Assembly: GCF_034263275.1 (NCBI RefSeq)
Contig: NZ_CP139559.1
Coordinates: forward strand, 3,906,001 to 3,970,000
Source: Mucilaginibacter sp. cycad4
GTDB taxonomy: Bacteria; Bacteroidota; Bacteroidia; Sphingobacteriales; Sphingobacteriaceae
DNA: 64,000 nucleotides
Direction of reading: 5' to 3'
The notes beneath the pieces are model-generated. The model worked only from the letters and a program-made list of their open reading frames with translations. It ran no database searches and was not told where the DNA came from. The position numbers and the translations under genes are program-made. Shown here in pieces: positions 42,938-52,207 of the stretch. Within the stretch, counting starts at the first letter, position 1, and each line of letters starts with the position of its first letter.

Positions 42938-44785
42938 ATGAGCACTATATTTTATACCTCGAAAGAAGAGATCAGGAACCGCATGCTGAAGAACGCTACC
43001 GAGTTTTGGGGTGTTCAAAACGTAAATGACGTTGATCCGCTGGTAAAGCTTTTGATTGAAGCCCTGAGCACCGAGTTGTTTAACTTAAACAACGATGTTA
43101 AAAACCTGGAACATCGCATCCTGAACAAAATATCCAGGATCCTGGCATCCGACTATTTAACGGCCCCCCTGCCCGCCCATGCCATATTAAAAGGTAAACC
43201 CGTTGAAGCTTCAGAAATACTGAACATCGGCAATCATTTTTATTTCCGGAAACAACTGGCAGCAGAGGTTGGCAAAACCAGCCCGGAACAACTGGATATT
43301 TATTTTACCCCGGCAGGTGCAAACCCCGTATTTAACGCCGAAATAAAATATAGCTTTAACGGGGCCGGGCTACAGGAACATGTTGAAAACGGGCAGAAAA
43401 ATGCCCTGCTGAACGCCCGGCCCGGTGTTTTTGGCGAACCGAACACCCTTTGGATTGGCATTGAAACAGCAGCGTCATTAAATACTTTTAAAAACGCGGG
43501 GATCTATTTCGACTGGCCTGCTTATATCAGCAATACCGATTTTTACAGCCTGCTGCAGGTAACTAAATTTTACCTCGATGGCTCACAGCTGAATATTGAA
43601 CCGGGCCTCATTTATGCTGGTGAACAAGCCGACGATCAGAAACCTGTTTTTTATGATCAGCATATCATTAACCTCATAACCCGCGACATCAGGACCTATT
43701 ACAACAATCATTTTATTTCCCTTACCGACGAGCGGCTAACCAATATTGCTGCCTTCAAAGCAAACTATCCGGAGGAATTGTTGTTGTTTTTTAACGATCA
43801 GGATCTGAAAACGCTTAAACCCTGCCTGTGGTTCAAGGTCGTATTCCCGGCAGCCATCCCGGCAAATGCCATTGATGAACTGCAGTTACATTTAAACTGT
43901 TTCCCGGTGATGAGCAGGCGGTTGCACCAACAAAAATTCAGGATCAAGGAGATCAGCGATATTATCCCCATAAAACCAGGCGCTTATGATCACTTTTTAT
44001 CGATCCATGAGCTGCATGACGATAATAATGTTCAGTATAACGAGATCCCTTATAGCCAGGCCGGTATTAATTATGAGGGCAGTTACTCCATCAGGAATGG
44101 CGGCGCCGAGCGTTTTGACGCGCGTAACGCCAGGCAAACTATCGAATATTTGTTTGAGCTGCTTCGCGATGAAAAAGCGGCCTTTGCTGCATATGGAAGC
44201 GACTTTTTAACAACTGCCTTAAAAACGCTGGAGCAGAATATCTCTGTTATCGAAAAAAAATCAAAAACATCAAAAGATAATCATGAACTGGTAAACTACC
44301 TGGTATTGAAACCGGCAAATAAAGCGGCCATGCTATACCTCAGCTTTTGGACAACCCTTGCCGATAATGCCAACAACATCCGCAAAGGGTCAAAGTTACA
44401 GCAGGCCGAAGCCGTTAAACTTAAGCCGGATAGCTTAAGGCTCCTTACCACGACCACCGGCGGCCGGAACAGCCTTGGCGCCTCCGAGCGGATCCAGGCC
44501 TATAAATATGGCCTCACCACTAAAGACCGCATAGTTACCCTTGCCGATTTAACAAGCTTTTGCAGATATGAGCTTGGAGCAAAAATCAAAAACATCCGCG
44601 TAAGCAAAGGCGTAAGCATATCAGCCAACCCCAAAGAAGGTTTTATTAAAACAACCGATATTTATATAACACCGGCCGACTATGAGCTTTCGGCACAGGA
44701 ATGGGACACTCTGCTTGATCTGCTAAAATCAAAACTGCAAAGCCGGAGCGTTATCGATGTTAATTATAGAGTGTTTGCGGAGTAA
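42938..44785 (+). CDS. tssF: T6SS baseplate protein TssF
   Basis: A 615-residue baseplate wedge protein. Conserved N-terminal features are NRMLKNATEFWGVQNVNDVD, PLVKLLIEALSTELFNLNND and LEHRILNKISRILASDYLTA. The middle shows LWIGIETAASLNTFKNAGIY, CLWFKVVFPAAIPANAIDEL and LNCFPVMSRRLHQQKFRIKE. The C-terminus includes YKYGLTTKDRIVTLADLTSF. Two TssF copies with one TssG usually make the wedge. It directly follows tssE. The usual next gene, tssG, is on the opposite strand beyond a repeat-filled gap. Confidence 0.92.
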   Translation: MSTIFYTSKEEIRNRMLKNATEFWGVQNVNDVDPLVKLLIEALSTELFNLNNDVKNLEHRILNKISRILASDYLTAPLPAHAILKGKPVEASEILNIGNHFYFRKQLAAEVGKTSPEQLDIYFTPAGANPVFNAEIKYSFNGAGLQEHVENGQKNALLNARPGVFGEPNTLWIGIETAASLNTFKNAGIYFDWPAYISNTDFYSLLQVTKFYLDGSQLNIEPGLIYAGEQADDQKPVFYDQHIINLITRDIRTYYNNHFISLTDERLTNIAAFKANYPEELLLFFNDQDLKTLKPCLWFKVVFPAAIPANAIDELQLHLNCFPVMSRRLHQQKFRIKEISDIIPIKPGAYDHFLSIHELHDDNNVQYNEIPYSQAGINYEGSYSIRNGGAERFDARNARQTIEYLFELLRDEKAAFAAYGSDFLTTALKTLEQNISVIEKKSKTSKDNHELVNYLVLKPANKAAMLYLSFWTTLADNANNIRKGSKLQQAEAVKLKPDSLRLLTTTTGGRNSLGASERIQAYKYGLTTKDRIVTLADLTSFCRYELGAKIKNIRVSKGVSISANPKEGFIKTTDIYITPADYELSAQEWDTLLDLLKSKLQSRSVIDVNYRVFAE

Positions 44786-45355
44786 GGTTTGGGTTGCTTA
44801 ATAAATATCCATACCGCTGCCTTTATCTTGGGTTCTTTTGTTAATAACAGAAATAGAATGTCATTTCCGAAACGAGGAACGAGTGAGAAAATCTTGTACG
44901 CTATGCTAAAGCAGATAACGGGCTTTTGTTGGATTGAACTTACCTTGTCGCGCTCCTGGCCGCGCGGAGGCCAGTTACTTTTGCAGCCACAAAAGTACCC
45001 CGAAAGGCTTCTTTGCGCAGAGGCCTTGCCCTGCAAATCGGCCAGAACCATGGGCTGCAATTATTTTGCCCTGCTTCGCCCGCTCTTTCCCAGGCTTCTG
45101 CAAAAACTTGCTATGCCCCTACAGCCCGCATGGCCACCATTGTGCTGCCCGCTTTCACCCGAAGCTGTTCTGCTGCGGAAAAACATCTTCTTTTGAACTG
45201 GTTATCGGTACAGCCATGCTTACCGGATTTGCGTTGCTTACAAGATTTCTCTTTCGCCCCTACTCACAATCCCACCCTGCTCTATCGACAATTTTTATTT
45301 ATGAAAAAAGATAAGTACACACTCCAGGAACGTAAAAATGGGATTCGTATAATCA
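44786..45355. other. 570-bp convergent gap between tssF and tssG, repeat-filled
   Basis: I see no convincing gene here. A composite repeat occupies 44859-45290. The sequence ACTTTTGCAGCCACAAAAGTA (about 44967-44987) is itself near-palindromic and is a recurrent Sphingobacteriaceae repeat. Short open frames in this stretch have composition unlike the neighbours and no recognisable domain. Confidence 0.6.
44859..45290. repeat. degenerate composite relative of the TGTCATTTCGA element
   Basis: TGTCATTTCCGA (44859-44870) and GAGAAAATCTTGT (44885-44897) on the left face ACAAGATTTCTC (45240-45251) and ATCGACA (45284-45290) on the right, the same plan as the 7281-7433 element. About 340 bp between the inner arms hold a second repeat type (around 44940-45010). 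It looks like an old palindromic element into which another repeat inserted. Confidence 0.55.
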
Positions 45356-46294
45356 TCACCCCAAATAAGTAGTATAACCCAAAGTAGCATTAGCCCCTGC
45401 CCCGCCGATAACCAATCTTTGCGAAGCCTGGTCGGCTACGAGGTTAAATTGCACGCCGGCCCCTAAAGGTATAAAGTAGGATAACAATACGTCAATAGCT
45501 TTTGCAGCAGATGTGCCGGGTAAAAACTCCAGCATCCGGGCGGCGCTCACCGGGCCTATGTTCATTACTAATTTTTGCCCTGCCTCAATAATCTGCCCTG
45601 CAATAAAGTTTACACCCAAAGCACCGGCTCCAAGGGCTGTTCCGCCTCCATTTATAGCGGCACCGTTTTTTTGCTTCGGATATACCGTTTTGTAATGCAA
45701 TGATAAGGGTACACTGAACATCATGTTAATAATGCTGCTCACAAAACCGATATTATTGCGCTGCTCATGTATTACAGGTAAAACATGTATTAAAATAAGC
45801 ATCTGCTTTTTTGTAAAACACTCAAACTCCTGCCATTCCTTTAAAAATATATTGATCAGCTCATCGTACTCATTTTTTTTGTCGAGCCGGTTTTCATAAA
45901 GCTCAACCATTGTCCTGAAATAGTTAAGCTCGGCTTCAAATGGAGCAAAAAAGCGGCGGGTTTGTTTTTCTTCTTCTCGGCGGGCTTTAATATCTTTGAT
46001 CATATCCTCCTCTGTGATCATCACACTCGAAGCAGGGGGCCGGTGAAACAATCCCTCAGGCAGCATATCATAAAAGCCATCGCGGTTAACCAAAATGGTG
46101 GTTACCGGTTTTTTACCTTCATTTTTTTTATCAACTGTTATACCAGCTATCTCCTTATCATAGGCACGCTTTTTAGGACCTTTGGGCAGTATCATCACAT
46201 CACCGGCACTAACCATTTCATTTTCAATAATTTCGGCCGCTATGGTTGTCGCTTTATAGTCGGTATCAATTTGATTAGGCTTTTTTATTCTCAT
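45356..46294 (-). CDS. tssG: T6SS baseplate protein TssG
   Basis: A 312-residue baseplate protein matching subtype iii TssG: RRFFAPFEAELNYFRTMVEL is the hallmark, followed by LLIHVLP-like segments (QMLILIHVLPVIHEQRNNIG), FVSSIINMMFSVPLSLHYKT, and VNFIAGQIIEAGQKLVMNIG. It binds two TssF copies in the wedge. It is the only core gene of this arm on the minus strand, facing tssF and diverging from tssN across a 114-bp gap, so it needs its own promoter. Confidence 0.85.
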   Translation of the reverse strand: MRIKKPNQIDTDYKATTIAAEIIENEMVSAGDVMILPKGPKKRAYDKEIAGITVDKKNEGKKPVTTILVNRDGFYDMLPEGLFHRPPASSVMITEEDMIKDIKARREEEKQTRRFFAPFEAELNYFRTMVELYENRLDKKNEYDELINIFLKEWQEFECFTKKQMLILIHVLPVIHEQRNNIGFVSSIINMMFSVPLSLHYKTVYPKQKNGAAINGGGTALGAGALGVNFIAGQIIEAGQKLVMNIGPVSAARMLEFLPGTSAAKAIDVLLSYFIPLGAGVQFNLVADQASQRLVIGGAGANATLGYTTYLG

Positions 46295-46408
46295 TTGTGA
46301 TTTAAATAATTGATGCTATCCAAAACAATAACCAATATTATCGGTAATTGATTATACTAATTTGAAATTTATATAAGATAGCTGCCCCGGCCTATATATT
46401 TAATACTC

Positions 46409-47302
46409 ATGAACCTTAAATCGTTTTTTATAAGTTATCTGATAGCCCCTATCCTGTTCTTCATTGCCGCCCTGATCATGTCGGTGGTGAACAAGAAAAA
46501 CAAATACCTAAGCAACAGGCGCCTCATCATCACTTTACTTTTAACGGCTGTTATATTGGGAGTTCCGGGCTTTTTGGGCTTTTTAGGTATGCAATTTATG
46601 CCATGGGGGTACCTGTTTTGCCAGCTTATATATTTAGGGTTGGGGGTATTTTACACCTGGCTTGCCGGCAAATATCATGAAGAGCAGTTTCTCGATAAAA
46701 AATGGTTTTTCCTCGTGGCTTCTTTAATATCATGTTTGTTGGGAATGTTCCTTTTCAAGCTGGCATTTAACTGGCTTAATGATATGCAATATGGCCTGTG
46801 GGCCTCAACCAGTATCCTGATATTTTTATTACCGCCTGTTTTTTGGTGGGGGTACATCGCCTTTTTAAGCATCCCGCTCGAAATTTACAAGGTTTGGCAA
46901 TATCCCAGTGCTCCCGAAGATATCAGCATGGAGCACCTGGATTTTGACAGGCTGATGGTACTCGAACTCGATCTGTATAAAAACACCAACGATCCCGAAC
47001 CGCTTAAAGTAAAGGCTAAAGCGCCGCCAAACATGAATTTTGGCCAGTGGTTTCAAAAGTTTATTGATGATTATAATCTTAAGTTTCCAAAATCAACAGT
47101 GCAGTATAAGCTTAATAATAATGAAAGCTATAAGTGGATCTTTTATATTAAACCATCGTTTTTTAAGCAACGTCACTTTATCGACCCGGACCTTAATATT
47201 ACAGAAAACCGGATAACCGAGTCGGTAACGATATTTGCCAAACGTGTATCGGAAGTGGTAAGTGAACCCGCCCGCACCGACGATCAGGCCATTTACCTGT
47301 AA
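46409..47302 (+). CDS. tssN: T6SS-iii membrane protein TssN
   Basis: A 297-residue inner-membrane protein with four or five helices in the first 155 residues (SYLIAPILFFIAALIMSVVN; LLLTAVILGVPGFLGFLGMQ; LFCQLIYLGLGVFYTWLAG; FFLVASLISCLLGMFLFKLA; ILIFLLPPVFWWGYIAFLSI), then a cytoplasmic domain (PPNMNFGQWFQKFIDDYNLK). TssN is specific to Bacteroidota T6SS and is thought to help replace TssL/TssM as membrane anchor. It sits between tssG and tssK. Confidence 0.88.
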   Translation: MNLKSFFISYLIAPILFFIAALIMSVVNKKNKYLSNRRLIITLLLTAVILGVPGFLGFLGMQFMPWGYLFCQLIYLGLGVFYTWLAGKYHEEQFLDKKWFFLVASLISCLLGMFLFKLAFNWLNDMQYGLWASTSILIFLLPPVFWWGYIAFLSIPLEIYKVWQYPSAPEDISMEHLDFDRLMVLELDLYKNTNDPEPLKVKAKAPPNMNFGQWFQKFIDDYNLKFPKSTVQYKLNNNESYKWIFYIKPSFFKQRHFIDPDLNITENRITESVTIFAKRVSEVVSEPARTDDQAIYL

Positions 47303-47423
47303 ACTTTATCATATAAAAGCTAAAAGCAGAATGCGCAAAGACTAAAGCTAACGATTTGACGACCAATGCATTTTATCAATCTTATATGAAATTTATTAAC
47401 AAACTCGATATAAAACAAATAAC

Positions 47424-48563
47424 ATGATCAGCCCATTAAAACATAAACCTGTGAACTGGATAGATGGAATGAAAATTTCCAGCGCACATTTTGTTAATAC
47501 TGATAATTTTATTCATGATATAGTACGCGATGCCAATTCGCTGCCGCTCAACAATAATAATTTTGGATTGCTTCCGCCCGCACAGGGGCAAAACTCATCA
47601 CTGGATATCCAGATCACCGAACGTGCATCAGGCCAGGTGCAGGTAACTTTAAACCAGTGTAACGCCATCACAGCCGAAGGTTTCAGGATTGATATTACCC
47701 GTGCCGAACAGCCGTTAACATTTAGCCATTACTTTGGGCAGGAAACCCTTAATGAAGCATCAGAAACTTATTATGTGCTGCTTACCGTAAATCCCTTTGA
47801 GCGTGTACCCTCAGGCACGCCCGACCCGGAAGAACAGCCCATCCGCTATCCCGATATCAGCAAACATTACGGTATCACTATTTTGCCGGCATCACAAATG
47901 AACAGCATGGGAGCACACTTTATGGAGGTTGGTAAGTTTGTACGGAGCGGGAGCACGTTTCAGGCCAATGTAAGCTATATCCCGCCCTGTACTGCGCTGA
48001 TAAGCCATACCGGCCTTATGACCTATTATGAAAACTTTGGGACACAGATCAATAACCTTCAGTTGCTTTCGTTCCGTATTATTGATAAGATCACCTCGAA
48101 AGATTCGGTATCTACCATTGGCAAAAATGTAAAGCTGCTATGCGATAAAATGCTTGATTATATCGCGGGGATCTACTTTTCATACCGGAACCTGATCTAT
48201 CTTCAGCCGCCTATCCAGCTGGTTTCCTGTTTTTCAGAAATGGCACACCTGTTTTTCAGTACGGTTAAAAGTATGCCGGGAGCAGAACGGGAAGAATTAC
48301 TTAAATATTTTTATGAATGGAAAGATGTAACACCCGGTAATTTTGAAGAGCTTTTAGCCCGTTTGATCGAAATAGTTTACAACCATCATGAAATAAACTC
48401 GTCAATGACAGCGATTGATGAATTTATGCGGGTAATTGTTGCCCTGTGGAATAAGCTCAGCACCCTGGAATACATAGGCCAGCGTAAAGAGAACATTGTA
48501 GTTGCCGAGCAGCAAGCCATACAAACCATACAAACTAAACGTACCTGGACATTGCTTGATTAA
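47424..48563 (+). CDS. tssK: T6SS baseplate protein TssK
   Basis: A 379-residue protein linking the baseplate to the membrane complex. The N-terminal shoulder starts with KPVNWIDGMKISSAHFVNTD, the pattern of TssK (V-x-W-x-x-G-M-x-x-x-x-x-H-F). It shows GFRIDITRAEQPLTFSHYFG, YYVLLTVNPFERVPSG and a helical C-terminal head (LLCDKMLDYIAGIYFSYRN, LIEIVYNHHEINS). It ends the plus-strand arm, followed by a bidirectional terminator. Confidence 0.88.
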   Translation: MISPLKHKPVNWIDGMKISSAHFVNTDNFIHDIVRDANSLPLNNNNFGLLPPAQGQNSSLDIQITERASGQVQVTLNQCNAITAEGFRIDITRAEQPLTFSHYFGQETLNEASETYYVLLTVNPFERVPSGTPDPEEQPIRYPDISKHYGITILPASQMNSMGAHFMEVGKFVRSGSTFQANVSYIPPCTALISHTGLMTYYENFGTQINNLQLLSFRIIDKITSKDSVSTIGKNVKLLCDKMLDYIAGIYFSYRNLIYLQPPIQLVSCFSEMAHLFFSTVKSMPGAEREELLKYFYEWKDVTPGNFEELLARLIEIVYNHHEINSSMTAIDEFMRVIVALWNKLSTLEYIGQRKENIVVAEQQAIQTIQTKRTWTLLD

Positions 48564-48593
48564 AAGCAGCTCAGGGTTCCGGTAAAATAAAAT

Positions 48594-48621
48594 GCCTGCC
48601 GTTTAATATATCGCGGCAGGC
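48594..48621. terminator. bidirectional terminator between tssK and the ankyrin genes
   Basis: GCCTGCCG (48594-48601) and CGGCAGGC (48614-48621) form a perfect 8-bp stem with a 12-nt loop. On the minus strand it is followed by ATTTTATTTTACC. It lies between two convergent genes whose stops are 83 bp apart, so it can end both transcripts. Confidence 0.75.
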
Positions 48622-48646
48622 GCTCATCATAAACAGGGCTGTTTTG

Positions 48647-49624
48647 TTACCGGCTTTCGGCACCTGCCATTAACAGCTGTTCCAGTATCTCGGTATAACC
48701 GCGCTCGCTGGCAAAATCCATAGCGTGCCGGCCGTTATTGTCCACGGCGTTTACATCAGCATTATTTTCGATTAAAAAAGCGGTAAAATCATTAAATCCG
48801 CATTGCGCTGCCACAATAAGCGGGGTTTCACTAAAGCTGTTGCGCGAATCGACCTCCGCACCTGCCTCAAGCAGCATTTTGCCAAGATGATAGTTGCCCA
48901 TACCTGCCGCGAAGTGCAATGCCGAATTACCATTCTGTACATGCAGGTTAACATCGGCGCCATTTTTAATTAAAAGCCCGGCCACGTGTATATTGGAGTT
49001 ATTAACTGCAAATATCAGCGGACTAACGCCATCGTTATTTAAGCCATTTACATCCCATACACCCGATTTGAGCAAAGCGTTTATCGTTTCGCTATGGTTA
49101 TTATAAACCGCCTGGTGAAGCGGTGTGTTCCCATTGTCATCCTTTTGCGCGGTTTCACCGGCCGACAATTTTGCAACCAGGTCGCGCATACCGTTGGCCG
49201 TAGCGTGATCAAGCAAACTGTAACCGGCATTGTCTTTAACGGTGGTATCGGCTCCTAATGAGATCAGGTAGAGCGATGTTTCTGTTTTACCTGCAAGTAC
49301 AGCATAAAAAAGAGGTGTTTGCCCATGGTTATTGCAGGCATTCACATTAGCACCGGCATCAGTTAATAGCTTGATCAGGTCTTTGCTGCCGCTGCGCGAT
49401 GCACAATGCAGGGGTGTTTCGCTTAGGTTATTGCCCAGGTTAACATCAGCGCCGGCATCTATCAACATTTTGGCAATATCCTTTGCACTTTTTAAGCATA
49501 CATAATATAAGGGCGTATTGCCCAGGGTATCGCGTTTATCAACACTAATCCCCCCTTTTTTCAGGAATGTTTGCACTATCCCTTTTTGTGCGTTTTTACA
49601 CGCGTTTAAAAACATGTTATCCAT
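48647..49624 (-). CDS. ankyrin-repeat protein A
   Basis: A 325-residue cytoplasmic protein made of about nine ankyrin repeats: DTLGNTPLYYVCLKSAKDIA, NLSETPLHCASRSGSKDLIK, NHGQTPLFYAVLAGKTETSL, DNGNTPLHQAVYNNHSETIN and so on to NGRHAMDFASERGYTEILEQ. There is no signal peptide or other domain. It begins 22 bp after the second ankyrin gene, so the two are one transcript. Ankyrin proteins bind other proteins; in some T6SS loci they act as immunity or accessory factors. The role here is unknown. Confidence 0.85.
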   Translation of the reverse strand: MDNMFLNACKNAQKGIVQTFLKKGGISVDKRDTLGNTPLYYVCLKSAKDIAKMLIDAGADVNLGNNLSETPLHCASRSGSKDLIKLLTDAGANVNACNNHGQTPLFYAVLAGKTETSLYLISLGADTTVKDNAGYSLLDHATANGMRDLVAKLSAGETAQKDDNGNTPLHQAVYNNHSETINALLKSGVWDVNGLNNDGVSPLIFAVNNSNIHVAGLLIKNGADVNLHVQNGNSALHFAAGMGNYHLGKMLLEAGAEVDSRNSFSETPLIVAAQCGFNDFTAFLIENNADVNAVDNNGRHAMDFASERGYTEILEQLLMAGAESR

Positions 49625-49646
49625 AGGTATTTATTTTTATCACCGG

Positions 49647-51083
49647 CTATGCAAGCATCAGTTTAACAACAGCCTCGTTATTATGCTGAACGGCTACATC
49701 CACAGCTGTTTGACCGGCATTATTTACATTTTCAACTGTCGAACTGTCTTTGTCCAATAACAACGAAACTATCTTTTTGCCCGACATTTTATCACCATTT
49801 GCAGCAGCGTACATCAATGCAGTGTTGCCGGTTTTATCGGCGTAGGTGGTGTCGGCGTTATTATCCAGCAGCAGTTCGGCAATACTGTATTTAATTTCGT
49901 TACCTTTTTGTGCAAAACTCATCAGCGGTGTTTTGCCCCAAACATTAGGTTTATTAATGTCGCAGCCGGCTTCAACCAATTCTTCTGCCAGTACAATATT
50001 CAAATCGGCCAGATAACCCGCCTGGCATACTATGTTTAAAGCAGTATCTCCATCATTATTCACCGCGGCGTCAAGATCAAGCCCGTGCTTGATCAATATA
50101 CGCAGCATTTTCACAATATCTTTCAGGTCGCGGCTTATGCCCCTGCCAAAATTACTCACAGCCCTGGTAAGCAGTATAAAAACAGCGGTATCGCCATTAC
50201 CTGTCTTGAAATTCACATCTCCGCCACCTTCGGCCAGTAACTGAACCATTGGTTCTGAAGGGTACTCACAGGCCAGCATTAAAGGAGTGCGCTTGTACTG
50301 ATCAGAAAAATCGTTCAGATCTGCCCCGGCTTTAATGAGTGCCTCTACGGCTGTAACATCACGGTTCAATACTGCCTCATGAATGCTCATTCCTCCGGTA
50401 GCTATGTCGGTTTCATCGCCCGATAACAGTGTGGCTATTTCCTTTACCCCGCTGCGCTGTGCATAAGTAAGGGGTGTTGTATCAAATATGTCTTTATCCT
50501 CTGTATCAATACCGCTTTTTTCCCTCAATACCTTTACAGTCTTCGTTGCGGCATCTATGGCTCCGGGGATGGTTTTGCGGTGTACCAGTTTATCACAGAT
50601 AACATGTAAAAGATTTTTTCCTTCCGATTCCGTTGCATCCATCTTTACGCCGGCAATGCCCATAGCTTCGATAAAAGGGTACATGTATAATTGACCAGCC
50701 TCAAAATAGGCTAACTTGCCCGAGTCGTTTTTCTTTTTAGGATTGATACCGAGTTCCAGCAGCGCAGTGGCGGTATCAAATATTTTTTTTGCCTTATCTT
50801 CGGGTGAGTTGCCCTGCAGATCAAACCTGGTGGTAATAAGCGCGTGCAAAGCCGTGTTGCCGTATTTGTCGGCCGCGGGTTTCAAACCTGCTTCCGCCAA
50901 AAACCGAATGGCTTCCGGATGGGTAAAACGGGCTGCGAGGTGAAAGAGGTTTTCTTCCTGCTCATTTACAATATGAATATCAGCTAAATCCTTATACATG
51001 CCTATAACATCAACGGCGTTGGGCGCCGGATTAAACATGTTGCGATGATAAGCATCCCTGATCTGGTTAAATTCGTTTGTCAT
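49647..51083 (-). CDS. ankyrin-repeat protein B
   Basis: A 478-residue cytoplasmic protein with degenerate ankyrin repeats: QEENLFHLAARFTHPEAIRF, KYGNTALHALITTRFDLQGN, MSIHEAVLNRDVTAVEALIK, YKRTPLMLACEYPSEPMVQL, NDGDTALNIVCQAGYLADLN, VWGKTPLMSFAQKGNEIKYS and KTGNTALMYAAANGDKMSGK. It follows the TPR-like gene by 2 bp and precedes ankyrin gene A by 22 bp. Spacing of the repeats is less regular than in A, suggesting divergence after an older duplication. Confidence 0.82.
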   Translation of the reverse strand: MTNEFNQIRDAYHRNMFNPAPNAVDVIGMYKDLADIHIVNEQEENLFHLAARFTHPEAIRFLAEAGLKPAADKYGNTALHALITTRFDLQGNSPEDKAKKIFDTATALLELGINPKKKNDSGKLAYFEAGQLYMYPFIEAMGIAGVKMDATESEGKNLLHVICDKLVHRKTIPGAIDAATKTVKVLREKSGIDTEDKDIFDTTPLTYAQRSGVKEIATLLSGDETDIATGGMSIHEAVLNRDVTAVEALIKAGADLNDFSDQYKRTPLMLACEYPSEPMVQLLAEGGGDVNFKTGNGDTAVFILLTRAVSNFGRGISRDLKDIVKMLRILIKHGLDLDAAVNNDGDTALNIVCQAGYLADLNIVLAEELVEAGCDINKPNVWGKTPLMSFAQKGNEIKYSIAELLLDNNADTTYADKTGNTALMYAAANGDKMSGKKIVSLLLDKDSSTVENVNNAGQTAVDVAVQHNNEAVVKLMLA

Positions 51084-51085
51084 AA

Positions 51086-51577
51086 CTAAATTCGTTCTTT
51101 GGCTATCTGCAACGCATTGGCAATGTTTTTATAATTTTTATGCGCAATGGGGGTAGCAATCTCAATAACCTTTTGATATACTTCAAGCTGCAGCCAGCAA
51201 TCTGTTTTAAGCCGCGTGATATTGTCCTTCGCCAACTCACCAAACAAGGCAATATATTTTGACGTGAAAGGCAGTTTATATTCATCGGTCAGGTTCTGCT
51301 TCTCCCTGATGGCTTTATAAAAATTATCGCTGCTAAGGCTTAATATGCCCCGATCAATTGGCAGCAACATCTGCGCTTTATCAAGGCATACCAGTGTTTC
51401 GCGATAGCTGCCAAGCCAGTAAAAACATAAAGCGAGGTTAAACATGCCGGCCGGCCGCTGAGGCGTTTCCGTTTTTAAAAGCAGGTATGCTTCGGCGTAA
51501 CGGCCCTGGCCAATCAGGTCAATAATTAAAAGCTCTTCGGTACCATCTGGAGGCACCTGCGATGATTGTAACAGCAT
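51086..51577 (-). CDS. TPR-like small protein, first gene of the ankyrin operon
   Basis: A 163-residue helical protein with TPR-like pairs: LIDLIGQGRYAEAYLLLKTE, AGMFNLALCFYWLGSYRETL and VCLDKAQMLLPIDRGILSLS. No export signal. Within 2 bp of ankyrin gene B, it forms a three-gene operon next to tssK. It could be a scaffold for the ankyrin proteins; I do not recognise a named family. Confidence 0.65.
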   Translation of the reverse strand: MLLQSSQVPPDGTEELLIIDLIGQGRYAEAYLLLKTETPQRPAGMFNLALCFYWLGSYRETLVCLDKAQMLLPIDRGILSLSSDNFYKAIREKQNLTDEYKLPFTSKYIALFGELAKDNITRLKTDCWLQLEVYQKVIEIATPIAHKNYKNIANALQIAKERI

Positions 51578-51715
51578 ACAGCCTGTTGAATTGATATAAA
51601 ACCCGGAAAGCCGACATTTGTTGACGATCCAGGTTCGTTAATTAAAATATAGTGATAGGTAAAAAGGTAAAAATGGCTTTCAGTACATCGCCGTTTGCCC
51701 GCCTTTGGATGGGAA

Positions 51716-52048
51716 TTATTTGGAGAAATCAAATTTGCCTTCAAACAATTTACCCACTACAGGCAACGGTTTGATGGCCTCATTATTGGCGGTTATAATA
51801 CCCAGCAGCAGCAATACAAACGTAAGGATGCTGATAACCATCGATACAACTGAAAGGACCGGGACAATTGCCGCCAATACTGCAAGAGCAACTCCCAGGA
51901 TAACTGATAAAATAATGAGGCCAAGCGACTGGCCGAGGTGGTAATTAACCAAAGGGCTTTTATCGGCGCGCTTTTTATATTCAAGATAAGATACGATCCA
52001 ACCAATAATAGTGATGTAAGCCACAATGGCCATGCTTTTGTTTGTCAT
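51716..52048 (-). CDS. small DUF4870-type membrane protein
   Basis: Starting at MTNKSMAIVAYITIIGWIVS (ATG 52048) gives a 110-residue protein with three or four hydrophobic segments (LGLIILSVILGVALAVLAAI, VSMVISILTFVLLLLGIITA) and a short charged loop KKRADKSPLVNYHLGQSLGL, the pattern of DUF4870. An ATG at 52120 adds an unlikely 24-residue leader. Function of the family is unknown. It is monocistronic and divergent from the TPR regulator. Confidence 0.78.
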   Translation of the reverse strand: MTNKSMAIVAYITIIGWIVSYLEYKKRADKSPLVNYHLGQSLGLIILSVILGVALAVLAAIVPVLSVVSMVISILTFVLLLLGIITANNEAIKPLPVVGKLFEGKFDFSK

Positions 52049-52207
52049 AACTTTTTGTTTTTTAAGGTTAAACGATAAATGATGTGGCCCAAAATTAGTC
52101 GCCCAGATACCCCGATTCAAAAAAAACGACGACTACAAGGCGTCTACAATCCTGATTAACAGTGTCTACAAATCATCTACAACAATTACTTAAACTTCTG
52201 TGTTATA

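Noticed and set aside
44789..45372. Overlapping plus-strand open frames of 119-135 codons between tssF and tssG
   Set aside because: They are read through repeat sequence in several frames at once, with Cys- and Pro-rich products and no family resemblance.
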